Source of the DNA: an uncultured Croceitalea sp. | Lineage (GTDB): Bacteria > Bacteroidota > Bacteroidia > Flavobacteriales > Flavobacteriaceae | DNA length: 40,189 nt | Direction of reading: 5' to 3' | Assembly: GCA_937959125.1 (NCBI GenBank) | Contig: CALGQU010000087.1 | Span: 1-40,189, forward strand | In this document: piece after piece, positions 9,276-18,294 of the stretch | Position numbering within the stretch: position 1 is the stretch's first letter | Layout: each line of letters begins with the position of its first letter | Notes under the pieces: generated by a model | What the model was told of the DNA's origin: nothing | The model's input: only the letters and a program-made list of their open reading frames with translations | Databases searched by the model: none | Position numbers and translations under genes: made by a program

Positions 9276-9302
9276 ATATTTTGAGTTTAGTTAGTTTGGT
9301 TT

Positions 9303-11525
9303 CTATCCTTTGATTTCTTCCGGCTTGACCATGGGTTTTTCATTCTTAGGCCTATCCCGAAGCTTTTCATGGGCAAACTCGGTCATTTTTCTGAACAGGT
9401 GGTTTCTGGTGTTACCGCCAAAAATACCGTGGTTCTTATCTGGATAAATGGCCCAATCAAAATCTTTGTCCGCCTGGATCAACGCTTCGATCATACGCAT
9501 GGAATTCTGTAGATGCACGTTATCATCACCGGAGCCATGCACCAACAAATAATCCCCTGTCAACAATTCTGGATAGTTAAATGGGGAATTATCATCATAA
9601 CCACTAGGGTTTTCTTGTGGGGTCTGCATATAGCGTTCCGTGTAAATGGTATCGTAAAAACGCCAGCTGGTCACTGGAGCGACCGCTATGGCCATCTCAA
9701 AAACTTCACTGCCTTTTAGCAAGGCATTGGTGGACATAAAACCACCATAACTCCACCCCCAAATTCCGGTACGGTCCTCATCAATATAGGGAAGTTCGCT
9801 CAACTTTTTAGCCGCTGCAATTTGGTCCTCCACTTCATATTTGCCCAATTCCTTTTGGGTGACCTTTTTAAAATCGCGGCCTTTTAAACCTGTTCCCCTG
9901 CCATCTACACAAGCTATAATATAACCTTCTGAGGCCATCATCTGATACCAATAGTCATTGGCTCCATTCCATCTGTTGGCAACGGACTGTGATCCGGGGC
10001 CACTGTATTGGTACAAAAGTAAAGGATATTCTTTACTAGCATCAAAATCCGCGGGTTTTATCATCCACATATTTAAATCGTTACCATTGATATTGATTGT
10101 AGAAAACTCCTTTTGACTGGTTTCATACCCTTTGAGATTTGCAGCCAGTACGTTATTATCCTTGATATCCGTTACCTTTTTACCATTGGCCGCCTTATGT
10201 AAAGTGTACTCGGGTGGTGTTGTAGTGTTGGAAAACGTATTGATGAAGTAGGAGTAATCCGCACTAAAATCCGCAGCATTGGTGCCTTCTTTGGTGGTCA
10301 ACCGCTTTTTGTTTGTACCACTACTGGAGATGCTATAGACATCCCGGTTGATTGAGCCGTTTTCAACGGACTGATAATAAATACGGTCTTCATTTTGATC
10401 ATAACCGTAATAATTGGTCACCTCCCAAGGCCCTTTGGTAATCTGGTTCATGAGTTCCCCATCGGAATTGTGCAAGTAGATATGGTTATACCCATCTTTT
10501 TCACTGGTCCAAATAAAGCTATCGTCCGCTAAAAAAGTAAGGTTGTCATGAATGTCGACATAAGCAGCGTCTTTTTCTTCCAACAGTACTTTTACGGAAT
10601 TATCCTTGGCATTGACCTCATGCAACGTTAAATGGTCTTGATGCCTGTTAATGGTCTGCACACTTAAATAGTTGGGATTGTTCATCCATTTGATTCTTGG
10701 GATGTAGTAGGCATCCCCCAAATCGATGTTCGCCACTTCCCCTTTGGTCACATCATACATATGTAGACTGACCTTCGCATTTTCCTCTCCGGCTTTTGGG
10801 TATTTAAATTGATTTTGGGTCTGGTACAGATTGGCGCCATAAACGTCCATGGAGAAATTAGGGACGTTGGTCTCATCAAATCGTAAAAATCCAATTTTTT
10901 TTCCATTGGAATTCCATTGATAGGCCTGCACAAAGGCGAACTCTTCTTCGTATACCCAATCCGTAACCCCATTGATAATACTTCCTTTTTTACCGTCCGT
11001 AGTAATTTGTTTGGTGGTGTTGGATGCTAAATCATGAACGTAGAGGTTGTTCTCAAACACATAGGCTACTTTGGAACCGTCCGGTGAAAGTTCTGGCTCC
11101 TGTATTTTGTTATCAGAGATTTTAACAAGACTTTCGCTGGTACTATCATAAACGTAATATACCCCCAATCTAGAACGCCTGAATATAGGCTCCACTTGGG
11201 TGGCCAAAATCAATTTGGACTCATCATCACTAAATTCATAGGAACTGAATACTGGAATTTTGGCGGAAGAGGAAACAATGGTCCGTTGTTTTTGTTGGGT
11301 TTTGTAATCATAAACATCAATACTTCGTATTCCATTGGCCTTATCATGGTTCAGTACCGTATATTCGATACCATTTTTCATGGACCGTAATACATCCAAT
11401 CCTTCTGTCCTAAAAACGCCTCCCCATATTTCTTCCAGGCTAATTTTCTTTTTTTGTCCTACCGCAGTAGCTACGGTCAAAAAGAAAAGGACGAGTAATA
11501 CATAGCTTTTTTTCATTTTCTTCAA
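9303..11525 (-). CDS. Dipeptidyl peptidase IV-like S9 serine peptidase, secreted
   Basis: The 740-residue protein has an N-terminal signal peptide (SYVLLVLFFLTVATAVGQ). An eight-bladed propeller domain (DPPIV_N) follows, and a C-terminal alpha/beta hydrolase. The propeller carries GVTDWVYEEEFAF, the glutamate motif that anchors the substrate amino terminus in DPP IV. The catalytic triad is visible: Ser in GWSYGGFMS, Asp in GSGDDNVHLQ, His in PDKNHGI. By family it removes X-Pro or X-Ala dipeptides from peptide N-termini in the periplasm. The POT transporter follows 27 bp downstream. The start MKKMKK allows two nearby Met; the first is used here. Confidence 0.93.
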   Translation of the reverse strand: MKKMKKSYVLLVLFFLTVATAVGQKKKISLEEIWGGVFRTEGLDVLRSMKNGIEYTVLNHDKANGIRSIDVYDYKTQQKQRTIVSSSAKIPVFSSYEFSDDESKLILATQVEPIFRRSRLGVYYVYDSTSESLVKISDNKIQEPELSPDGSKVAYVFENNLYVHDLASNTTKQITTDGKKGSIINGVTDWVYEEEFAFVQAYQWNSNGKKIGFLRFDETNVPNFSMDVYGANLYQTQNQFKYPKAGEENAKVSLHMYDVTKGEVANIDLGDAYYIPRIKWMNNPNYLSVQTINRHQDHLTLHEVNAKDNSVKVLLEEKDAAYVDIHDNLTFLADDSFIWTSEKDGYNHIYLHNSDGELMNQITKGPWEVTNYYGYDQNEDRIYYQSVENGSINRDVYSISSSGTNKKRLTTKEGTNAADFSADYSYFINTFSNTTTPPEYTLHKAANGKKVTDIKDNNVLAANLKGYETSQKEFSTININGNDLNMWMIKPADFDASKEYPLLLYQYSGPGSQSVANRWNGANDYWYQMMASEGYIIACVDGRGTGLKGRDFKKVTQKELGKYEVEDQIAAAKKLSELPYIDEDRTGIWGWSYGGFMSTNALLKGSEVFEMAIAVAPVTSWRFYDTIYTERYMQTPQENPSGYDDNSPFNYPELLTGDYLLVHGSGDDNVHLQNSMRMIEALIQADKDFDWAIYPDKNHGIFGGNTRNHLFRKMTEFAHEKLRDRPKNEKPMVKPEEIKG

Positions 11526-11627
11526 AAAAATTAATTAAAACCTTCAAGTTTACTAATTATTTATTGGAATTCTAAACTTTAAATCACAATTATGCATCAA
11601 GAATCAGACCGCAATATCCTAATCCAT

Positions 11628-11635
11628 TATCTTTG
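11628..11635 (+). promoter_or_regulatory. Candidate -7 element (TATCTTTG) for the HMG-CoA reductase operon
   Basis: TATCTTTG matches the Bacteroidota -7 consensus TAnnTTTG exactly. It lies 17 bp before the ATG, giving a very short leader. No TTG -33 box is seen at 17-23 bp upstream, so this is a half-match only. Confidence 0.4.
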
Positions 11636-11651
11636 AAATTTAACATTCGCC

Positions 11652-12968
11652 ATGCTAAAGCCTGTAGAAGGATTTTCAAAATTCTCCAAGGAGGAAAAAA
11701 TAGATTGGATTGCCAAAAACTGCACTTCGGATAGTGAGGCGACCGCCGCACTGTTAAAGACCTATTGGAATACGGATTTAAAATTACAGAAGGTCCATGA
11801 TGAGTTTATTGAAAACACGGTTTCCAACTATTATTTGCCTTTTGCCATTGCCCCCAACTTTTTGATCAACGGTGAACTTTACGCCATTCCTATGGTCATC
11901 GAAGAAAGTTCCGTAGTAGCGGCCGCCAGCAAGTCGGCAAAGTTTTGGTTGAACAAAGGTGGCTTTACGACAAGGGTGATTGCCACCGAAAAAGTGGGGC
12001 AAGTACATTTTATGTATGCAGGTCCCAAAGAAAAAATACAAGCGTTTTTTAATCAGGTAAAACCGCTCTTTTTTGAGGAATCAGAAGCCATAACCAAAAG
12101 CATGCGCAAGCGGGGCGGCGGTATTTTGGACATTGAGCTTAGGGACCTCACCCATAAACTGGATAACTATTACCAACTGCATTGCACCTTTGAGACCTTG
12201 GATGCCATGGGGGCGAATTTTATCAACTCGTGCTTGGAGCAATTTTCCAAAACCCTACGGGAGCAAGCTGCTCTGTTTACCGATTTTTCGGAGACCGAAA
12301 AGCAGCTGGAGGTGGTCATGAGCATTTTAAGCAATTACGTACCCAATTGTTTGGTGAGGGCAGAAGTTTCTTGCCCGGTCGAAGCGTTGGACGAAGCGGG
12401 ATCAAAGAGTAGTAATTTTGCACAAAAGATGGTCCAAGCAGTGCAGATAGCCAAAGCTGAACCTTATAGGGCCGTTACCCACAATAAGGGAATAATGAAC
12501 GGTATTGATGCTGTAATCTTGGCCACGGGAAACGATTTTAGGGCCATTGAAGCGGGCATCCATGCGTACGCTGCCAAAGACGGCACCTACTCTAGCTTAA
12601 CCCATGCCAGTATTACGGATGGTATTTTTAAATTTTGGATTGAAATTCCAATGGCCTTGGGTACCGTGGGCGGATTGACCTCTTTACATCCTTTAGTAAA
12701 GCTGGCTTTGGAAATTTTGAAAAAGCCAAATGCCAAAGAACTGATGCAAGTGGTCGCCGTAGCAGGATTGGCACAAAATTTTGCGGCTTTGCGGTCCTTG
12801 GTCACCACGGGAATCCAAAAAGGACATATGAAAATGCACCTTTTAAACCTGCTCAACCAGCTTGGGGCAACGGAAACGGAAAAGAAAACCTTAGTAGCCT
12901 ATTTTAAGGACCATACCGTGACCAATGCAGCTGTTAAGGAGGCATTGGAAAAAATCCAAAAGGGGTAA
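11652..12968 (+). CDS. Hydroxymethylglutaryl-CoA reductase, class II
   Basis: The 438-residue protein fits class II (bacterial) HMG-CoA reductases, which interconvert HMG-CoA and mevalonate. All four catalytic positions are recognisable: Glu in VIEESSVVAAAS, Lys in THNKGIMNGI, Asp in ATGNDFRAIEAG, and His in IQKGHMKMH. Databases usually label this class 'degradative', after Pseudomonas mevalonii. The following gene, which overlaps by one base (GGGTAATG), is a mevalonate-type GHMP kinase, so a biosynthetic role in the mevalonate route to isoprenoids is more likely here. Cofactor preference (NADH or NADPH) cannot be told. Confidence 0.94.
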   Translation: MLKPVEGFSKFSKEEKIDWIAKNCTSDSEATAALLKTYWNTDLKLQKVHDEFIENTVSNYYLPFAIAPNFLINGELYAIPMVIEESSVVAAASKSAKFWLNKGGFTTRVIATEKVGQVHFMYAGPKEKIQAFFNQVKPLFFEESEAITKSMRKRGGGILDIELRDLTHKLDNYYQLHCTFETLDAMGANFINSCLEQFSKTLREQAALFTDFSETEKQLEVVMSILSNYVPNCLVRAEVSCPVEALDEAGSKSSNFAQKMVQAVQIAKAEPYRAVTHNKGIMNGIDAVILATGNDFRAIEAGIHAYAAKDGTYSSLTHASITDGIFKFWIEIPMALGTVGGLTSLHPLVKLALEILKKPNAKELMQVVAVAGLAQNFAALRSLVTTGIQKGHMKMHLLNLLNQLGATETEKKTLVAYFKDHTVTNAAVKEALEKIQKG

Positions 12969-13879
12969 TGCAAAACATTTTTTACAGCAATGGAAAACTG
13001 CTCCTTACCGCTGAATATGGGGTCCTGGATGGAGCCACGGCATTGGCCGTTCCTACAACAGTTGGGCAGAACCTTAGTGTAACTACACATCCCGAGCAGC
13101 ATCGTATTTTATGGGAAAGCTTTAATAATGATGGAACCGTATGGTTTAGGGCGAGTTTAAAAAAAGAACAGCTACTACCGGACTCCTTTTCCAATGAAAA
13201 AATGGCCCAACGCTTAGCTGAAATCCTTAGAGCGGCAAGAGATCTTAATCCCCAATTTCTAAATAATGGTGACGGACTACACATTAAAACAGAACTTGGT
13301 TTTGATCGCAATTGGGGCTTGGGCAGCTCCTCTACCTTAATCAACAACATTGCGCAGTGGGCTGGTGTTGACCCGTATATGCTACTTGACCGAACTTTTG
13401 GTGGGAGTGGTTATGATATTGCCTGCGCAAAGCATAATCATCCAGTATTGTATACCCTAAAAAATGGCGCTCCTAAAGTAGAGGAAACTACCTTCCACCC
13501 TCCCTTTTTGGAACAACTATATTTTGTGTACCTCAACAAGAAACAAGACAGTAGGGAAGCGATAAAAAACTACCGGAAACATGTAAAAGACAGCCCCAAA
13601 TTGGTGGAGAAGCTTACCGAATTGACGCAGAGTATCCTTAAGACCGATAATCTGCCTGAGTTCCAATCCCTACTGAACGAACATGAGAACGTGCTTTCCA
13701 AAGTATTGCATCTGCCAACGGTAAAGGACCGCTTGTTTACGGATTATGACGGTGTCATAAAAAGTTTAGGTGGCTGGGGCGGGGATTTTATTTTGGCGGC
13801 CGGAAATGAAAAAACCCCTGCCTATTTTAAGGGCAAGGGTTTTTCTGTTGTTATCCCCTATAAGGACATGGTGCTATAA
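12968..13879 (+). CDS. GYDIA-family GHMP kinase (mevalonate-pathway type)
   Basis: This is a 303-residue GHMP-fold kinase. Motif 1 is SNGKLLLTAEYGVLDG at the N-terminus. The ATP-binding motif 2 is NWGLGSSSTL near residue 116. The family-naming GGSGYDIACA follows at about 140, and motif 3 (LGGWGGDFIL) is near 270. The family is typical of Bacteroidota and is found beside HMG-CoA reductase, with which this gene overlaps by one base. The substrate is probably mevalonate or a phosphorylated form of it; which one is inference. It ends 36 bp before the convergent PpiD-like gene. Confidence 0.9.
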   Translation: MQNIFYSNGKLLLTAEYGVLDGATALAVPTTVGQNLSVTTHPEQHRILWESFNNDGTVWFRASLKKEQLLPDSFSNEKMAQRLAEILRAARDLNPQFLNNGDGLHIKTELGFDRNWGLGSSSTLINNIAQWAGVDPYMLLDRTFGGSGYDIACAKHNHPVLYTLKNGAPKVEETTFHPPFLEQLYFVYLNKKQDSREAIKNYRKHVKDSPKLVEKLTELTQSILKTDNLPEFQSLLNEHENVLSKVLHLPTVKDRLFTDYDGVIKSLGGWGGDFILAAGNEKTPAYFKGKGFSVVIPYKDMVL

Positions 13880-13902
13880 CCACCACATCATAGCATAGGG
13901 AA

Positions 13903-13930
13903 GGCTACTTTTTATTAATAGAAAGTAGCC
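13903..13930. terminator. Hairpin between convergent GYDIA kinase and PpiD-like genes
   Basis: A 9-bp perfect stem, GGCTACTTT/AAAGTAGCC, has a 10-nt loop that contains the PpiD-like stop codon. There is no long T run on either side, so it is not a classical intrinsic terminator. It may still mark the convergent transcript ends or protect 3' ends. Confidence 0.4.
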
Positions 13931-16029
13931 CTATTGTCTTCTATTTCAGCAGCTTCTTTTAACGCGTTGTACACCGCTCCGTTGACCGCATTTCTGTTTG
14001 CGGTGGTCAAGGTCTGTCCAAAAGTGCTAAAGTTCTGCAATTCCGCCGCTGGTATTTTCTTGGTGAGTTTAATCATAAAGATTCCGGTTTCCCCTTCTAT
14101 AAGTCCAGAAGATTGCCCTTCTTCCAAAGAAAAGGCCTTCCCTACCACCAAAGGTTCGCGGCCCGCCCCTGGAATGGTCGGGGATTTGCGGGTCAAAGCG
14201 GAACCGTTGGATACGGTTACGTTATTATCCTTTGCTAAAGCCTGCAAATCCTTTCCTTTATTTGCTGCTATAATTTGAGCTGCTTTTTTCTCTTTGCGAA
14301 TTTTGGGCAATACAGTGGCGGAAGCATCTTCCGTCTCCATGACGCCTTCCTTAAATTTTTTGGTTAATTGCACTACGGCATAACCACTGGCCAAATCGAA
14401 CCTTTTGATATCCCCGACCGAAGTATCATCATTAAAAGCCCATTGTACAATATTACGTTGTGAACCAAGTCCAGGAAGGTTCTCATCCATTCGCTTCAAC
14501 TTGTTCACTGGGCGTACTGCATATTCACTTTCTTTGGCAATATCACCAAAAGACTCTGCATCCGCGTCCAAAGAAGACATTTCAAATTTGGTGGCATTGG
14601 TAAAGAGGGTATTGATGGTCTCATCCGAAGGCTCTATTTTTCTTGATAGTGTGGCTACCTGTAGGATATCCTGTTTGTCATCTACCTTAATAATGTGAAA
14701 ACCAAATTCCGTTTCTACCAATCCTATGGCATCAACATCATTGGAAAAACAAAAGTCGTTGAACTCATCTGCCATTACACCTTCTTGAAAGTAGCCCAAA
14801 TCACCACCTCTAGGAGCAGAAGGTCCATCAGAATTATCCCTGGCAAGTGCAGTAAAATCTGCATCCCCTTTTTTTGCTTCCACAAGAATCTTTTTGGCTT
14901 CTGCTTCCGCTTCTTCCTTAGTTCTTTTTATTTCTGGGTTGGCACGCGTAGCACCTTCGTAAGCAAAAAGGATATGGCTGGCCTTAACCGTACCCGCAGC
15001 TTTTCTACCCGTAACCTTGGAAACCTTAAAGAATTCCCCATCACGGTAAGGACCGTACACTTGTCCATTAGGAAGGTTCATCAAAGTATCTGCTGCAACG
15101 GCCGGTAAATCCTTTTTCGCCCTATATATGGTATCCAATTTAGTATCCGAATTGGAATCCAAAAAGGCAGCAATCTCATCCGTATTCTTAAATTGTTTAT
15201 CCACATAGGTAGTATCCGTACCTGTGGTCACCTTATCCTCGATCAAACCTTGAACGTATGCTTTAGCGGCATCTTCATCCGCACCTGATGCCTTTTCCTC
15301 AAAATAGACAAAGCGAATATCCCGTGCAGGTTCTTGTTTGTATTCGTCTTTATGTTCCTTTACATAGGCGGCAATCTCATCCTTGGAAACCGTAATAGTA
15401 CTGTCCGCAATAGAAGTATAAGGTACACGAACATATTGGACATCCACCTTATCATTCGCTAATTTGTAATCAAATTCGCCTTCTGTTAAGGTGGCACCAA
15501 CACCTGCCTTAACCATATTAAAATACATTTGCTCCTTAGCGGATTGCATGATGGATTTTTCTATCTGCAACCAATTGTCATAAAGTGCAGGGTTGGTTTC
15601 CCTCCAGTCGGCAATGGTCGTTTTAAAGACCTCTGCATTGAATACCCCATTTTCATCTTGAAAGGAAGGGTCTTGGGCATAACCGGTATTTTTAATAAAA
15701 TCTACAATTTGATCGCTCTCCACATCAATACCCAAATCTTCAAACTGCTGGTTGAGGACCAAACCCCGTACTTCTTGGTCGTACACCCTGTTTACCAATT
15801 GGGTGGAAGACAGGTTTTGACCGTACTGGCGTTGTGCCTGTTCTATTTTGGCATTAAAGCTGTCCATAGTAATCGCCTCATCATTCACTTCCGCTACCGT
15901 GGAACCTACTTTACCACCGGTAAAATCGCCACTGGTAAATACCCCGGAAATCACAAAAGCGAATAACGCCATACCTATGATTAGGATTAAAACCGTGGTT
16001 CTTTTTCTTATGTTTTCTAAAATTGCCAT
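13915..16029 (-). CDS. PpiD-like periplasmic folding protein (SurA_N and parvulin domains)
   Basis: The 704-residue protein has one N-terminal membrane anchor (VLILIIGMALFAFVISGVF, about 13-32), so most of it lies in the periplasm. A SurA_N/PpiD N-terminal helical chaperone region covers about 40-200. A parvulin-type domain lies at about 345-455 (KASHILFAYEG, GGDLGYFQEG, FGFHIIKV). A second, less clear rotamase-like region follows. PpiD proteins assist folding of proteins leaving the Sec translocon. It is the last gene of the minus-strand envelope run, 166 bp after the CorC-like gene, so it may also have its own promoter; I saw no clear box there. Confidence 0.9.
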   Translation of the reverse strand: MAILENIRKRTTVLILIIGMALFAFVISGVFTSGDFTGGKVGSTVAEVNDEAITMDSFNAKIEQAQRQYGQNLSSTQLVNRVYDQEVRGLVLNQQFEDLGIDVESDQIVDFIKNTGYAQDPSFQDENGVFNAEVFKTTIADWRETNPALYDNWLQIEKSIMQSAKEQMYFNMVKAGVGATLTEGEFDYKLANDKVDVQYVRVPYTSIADSTITVSKDEIAAYVKEHKDEYKQEPARDIRFVYFEEKASGADEDAAKAYVQGLIEDKVTTGTDTTYVDKQFKNTDEIAAFLDSNSDTKLDTIYRAKKDLPAVAADTLMNLPNGQVYGPYRDGEFFKVSKVTGRKAAGTVKASHILFAYEGATRANPEIKRTKEEAEAEAKKILVEAKKGDADFTALARDNSDGPSAPRGGDLGYFQEGVMADEFNDFCFSNDVDAIGLVETEFGFHIIKVDDKQDILQVATLSRKIEPSDETINTLFTNATKFEMSSLDADAESFGDIAKESEYAVRPVNKLKRMDENLPGLGSQRNIVQWAFNDDTSVGDIKRFDLASGYAVVQLTKKFKEGVMETEDASATVLPKIRKEKKAAQIIAANKGKDLQALAKDNNVTVSNGSALTRKSPTIPGAGREPLVVGKAFSLEEGQSSGLIEGETGIFMIKLTKKIPAAELQNFSTFGQTLTTANRNAVNGAVYNALKEAAEIEDNRATFY

Positions 16030-16195
16030 GCTGACCCTGTATTTATCTTAATTTCAGTGGGCGAAAATACCATTTTCTTTTCAAATAGGAAAGAATATGG
16101 CCCTGCACGATAAGGGTATTTTTAGTGGTTCAACACGCTTTTGGGGTATTTGTTTTCAATGAGCTCGAAATTAAATCACACTGTATAAGACTATG

Positions 16196-17485
16196 CTAAT
16201 CCCCATTAAGAATATGAAGCTGCACCAAGTCTATCTTATTGTTGGACACTTCAAGAATGCGAAATAGGAAATTCCCTATCCCTATTTCCGCATCTTTACT
16301 GGGAATTTCCCCGGTACCATTGGTAATCAAGCCGCCCAAGGTTTCGTATTCGTCACTCTCCGGAAGTTCCAATTTATAACTCTCATTGATGTAATCCACC
16401 TCTAAACGGGCGGAAAACCTAAAGGTCAGCCCATCCAACTGTTCTTCCAATAAGTCCGTGGTATCATGCTCGTCCTCTATCTCCCCAAACAATTCCTCTA
16501 CGATATCTTCTACGGTCATGATCCCCGATGTACCTCCGTACTCATCCAAAACCACGGCAATACTCCTTCTACGCTTGGTAAGTACGTTTAGAATATCATG
16601 GATAAGCATAGTTTCTGGAACGAATTCTACCGGCAGTAAAATACTTTTTATGGTCTTGGGCTTTTTAAAAAGTTCATAGGAATGAACATAGCCTATAATA
16701 TCATCAATGGTTTCTTTGTACACCAAAATCTTGGACAGGCCTGTCTCCGTAAAGAGCTTGGTTAAATTTTTTGGGGTATCATGGAGTTCAACGGCCATGA
16801 TTTCCGTGCGTGGGACCATCACCTCGCGTGCTTTTACCTCGGAAAATTCCAAAGCGTTTTGGAACAGTTGGATTTCAGAATCTACCTCGTCCTCTTCCTC
16901 TACGGATTCCATTTGTTCCGTAATATAATCTCCCAACTCCAATTTGGTAAAGGCCAATTGCACTTGATCACCATCGGTCTTAAAAAAATTCTTCAAGATA
17001 AAATCCGATACCTTGATCACAAACCAAGAAATAGCGAAAAACAGGAGATAGAAAAAATAGGCCGGTACGGCAAACACTTTAAGCAACGTATTGGAATAAA
17101 TTTGGAACAACACTTTAGGCAAGAACTCCGCCGTCAATAAAATTACCAAGGTAGAAACAACGGTTTGGGATAAAAGGCTAAAATCTGTTAGCAATGCATG
17201 TAAAAGAGAATTGGAGGTCGGCAGAAAACCCTCAAACCATACCATTAACGTCTTACCCATAAAAAGACCATAAATGACCAAGGCTATATTGTTCCCTATT
17301 AGCATAGTGGCTATAAACTTGGATGGTTTTTCCGTAAGCCATGCCAGTACTTTGGCCAAAAAGCCTTCCTGTTTTTTCTCTAGCTCAATATGGATCCTAT
17401 TGGCAGAAACAAATGCAATTTCCATACCTGAAAAAAAGGCCGAAAACAGCAAGGAGAATACAATGATCAAAACGTTATAGTCCAA
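16196..17485 (-). CDS. CNNM/CorC (DUF21-CBS) membrane protein, possibly GldE-like
   Basis: The 429-residue protein has an N-terminal DUF21 membrane domain of about four helices (residues 1-170). A pair of CBS domains follows at about 215-335 (VPRTEIMAVEL, VVLDEYGGTSGIMTVEDIVEEL), then a C-terminal CorC_HlyC domain. The family includes Mg2+/Co2+ efflux proteins, the misnamed 'hemolysins', and in flavobacteria GldE, which is linked to gliding. Sequence alone does not separate these. It starts 2 bp after the small membrane gene and is in the lptC run. The neighbouring lptC gives no hint of a metal-transport role. Confidence 0.88.
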   Translation of the reverse strand: MDYNVLIIVFSLLFSAFFSGMEIAFVSANRIHIELEKKQEGFLAKVLAWLTEKPSKFIATMLIGNNIALVIYGLFMGKTLMVWFEGFLPTSNSLLHALLTDFSLLSQTVVSTLVILLTAEFLPKVLFQIYSNTLLKVFAVPAYFFYLLFFAISWFVIKVSDFILKNFFKTDGDQVQLAFTKLELGDYITEQMESVEEEDEVDSEIQLFQNALEFSEVKAREVMVPRTEIMAVELHDTPKNLTKLFTETGLSKILVYKETIDDIIGYVHSYELFKKPKTIKSILLPVEFVPETMLIHDILNVLTKRRRSIAVVLDEYGGTSGIMTVEDIVEELFGEIEDEHDTTDLLEEQLDGLTFRFSARLEVDYINESYKLELPESDEYETLGGLITNGTGEIPSKDAEIGIGNFLFRILEVSNNKIDLVQLHILNGD

Positions 17486-17487
17486 GG

Positions 17488-17691
17488 CTATTTTGTGTTT
17501 TCCGTAGCTCTTTTTTCAAAACGCTTGCGGTATTTTCTTCTAAAGAAAAACATGGCCAAAGAGACTACGGCAAAAAATATGAATACGTAAGTTTCCTTTT
17601 GCGCCACCGCCCATAGGCTTATTATCTTATAAATTGATGCCGCCGCTACCACCAAGTAGAGGTATTCCGTATATTTTAAAATCTTGACCAT
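17488..17691 (-). CDS. Small two-helix membrane protein between lptC and the CorC-like gene
   Basis: The 67-residue protein has two hydrophobic segments, about 8-28 (LYLVVAAASIYKIISLWAV) and 34-51 (VFIFFAVVSLAMFFF). A strongly basic tail follows (RRKYRKRFEKRATE), so both termini are probably cytoplasmic. Gaps of 1 and 2 bp to lptC and the CorC-like gene indicate co-translation. I do not recognise a family. Confidence 0.8.
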   Translation of the reverse strand: MVKILKYTEYLYLVVAAASIYKIISLWAVAQKETYVFIFFAVVSLAMFFFRRKYRKRFEKRATENTK

Positions 17692-17692
17692 C

Positions 17693-18292
17693 CTATTCTT
17701 CTTTGATACTCATTAACCCAAACGTTTTATGGGCTTTAAAAAATGTAAACTCCCTATTAAAATCCATGCCTTCCCCATCCATGAGGGTACCATCTTCCGG
17801 ATTGGTATAGGTAAATTCCTTTTCTGTAAAAATCCATTTGTTGGCCCGATCCCAATACAATTGTGGCGTTTCCAACTTTTTGCCGTCATGGGTTTCAATG
17901 ACCACATTTCCTTGTAAATCTATAATCCCAGTTTGGCTGTAAATTATGGCATAGTCTGATGTGATTACGCTTTTCTGGTTTTTATCATCATAAAAATCCA
18001 GTTGCAGTCCTTCCGGAAACTCCTTATGCTGAAACCTTAGATTATCGAAATCTTTGTTGATGGGACTCTTTAAAATAGCAATTACCCGGGTCTCCGACGA
18101 ATCTTTGGTCGCCAGTTCTTTTAAGGATTCCGTATAGGTCAACGTAAAGTTCTGCGCAACCCCTTGCGGATAAATATGGGTCGCCGCCTCTTCCCCCACA
18201 CGTTGGTAATTGTCCTTACAGCATAAAAAAAGGATTGCCACAGTGCATACCGTGGCAAATCCCTTTAATCGTATAGTATTATGTAATAGCAC
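17693..18292 (-). CDS. lptC: LPS export protein LptC
   Basis: The 199-residue protein has an N-terminal hydrophobic segment ending in FLCC, so it may be a lipoprotein rather than the single-span anchor of E. coli LptC. The body shows the beta-jellyroll repeats of the LptC/OstA type, with SDYAIIYSQTGIIDLQGNV and ETHDGKKLETPQLYWD. LptC links the LptB2FG ABC transporter to the LptA bridge for carrying LPS to the outer membrane. It sits 2 bp after a secreted TPR gene and 1 bp before a small membrane gene. The lpxB gene elsewhere in the window supports LPS production. Confidence 0.88.
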   Translation of the reverse strand: MLLHNTIRLKGFATVCTVAILFLCCKDNYQRVGEEAATHIYPQGVAQNFTLTYTESLKELATKDSSETRVIAILKSPINKDFDNLRFQHKEFPEGLQLDFYDDKNQKSVITSDYAIIYSQTGIIDLQGNVVIETHDGKKLETPQLYWDRANKWIFTEKEFTYTNPEDGTLMDGEGMDFNREFTFFKAHKTFGLMSIKEE

Positions 18293-18294
18293 TC

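Noticed and set aside
11652-12968. Mevalonate degradation by the 'degradative' HMG-CoA reductase
   Set aside because: The overlapping GHMP kinase points to biosynthesis; the label reflects the enzyme class only.
15529-15966. 145-residue plus-strand ORF
   Set aside because: It lies wholly antisense to the PpiD-like gene, has no recognisable domain, signal or RBS, and is a codon-shadow of a well-supported gene.
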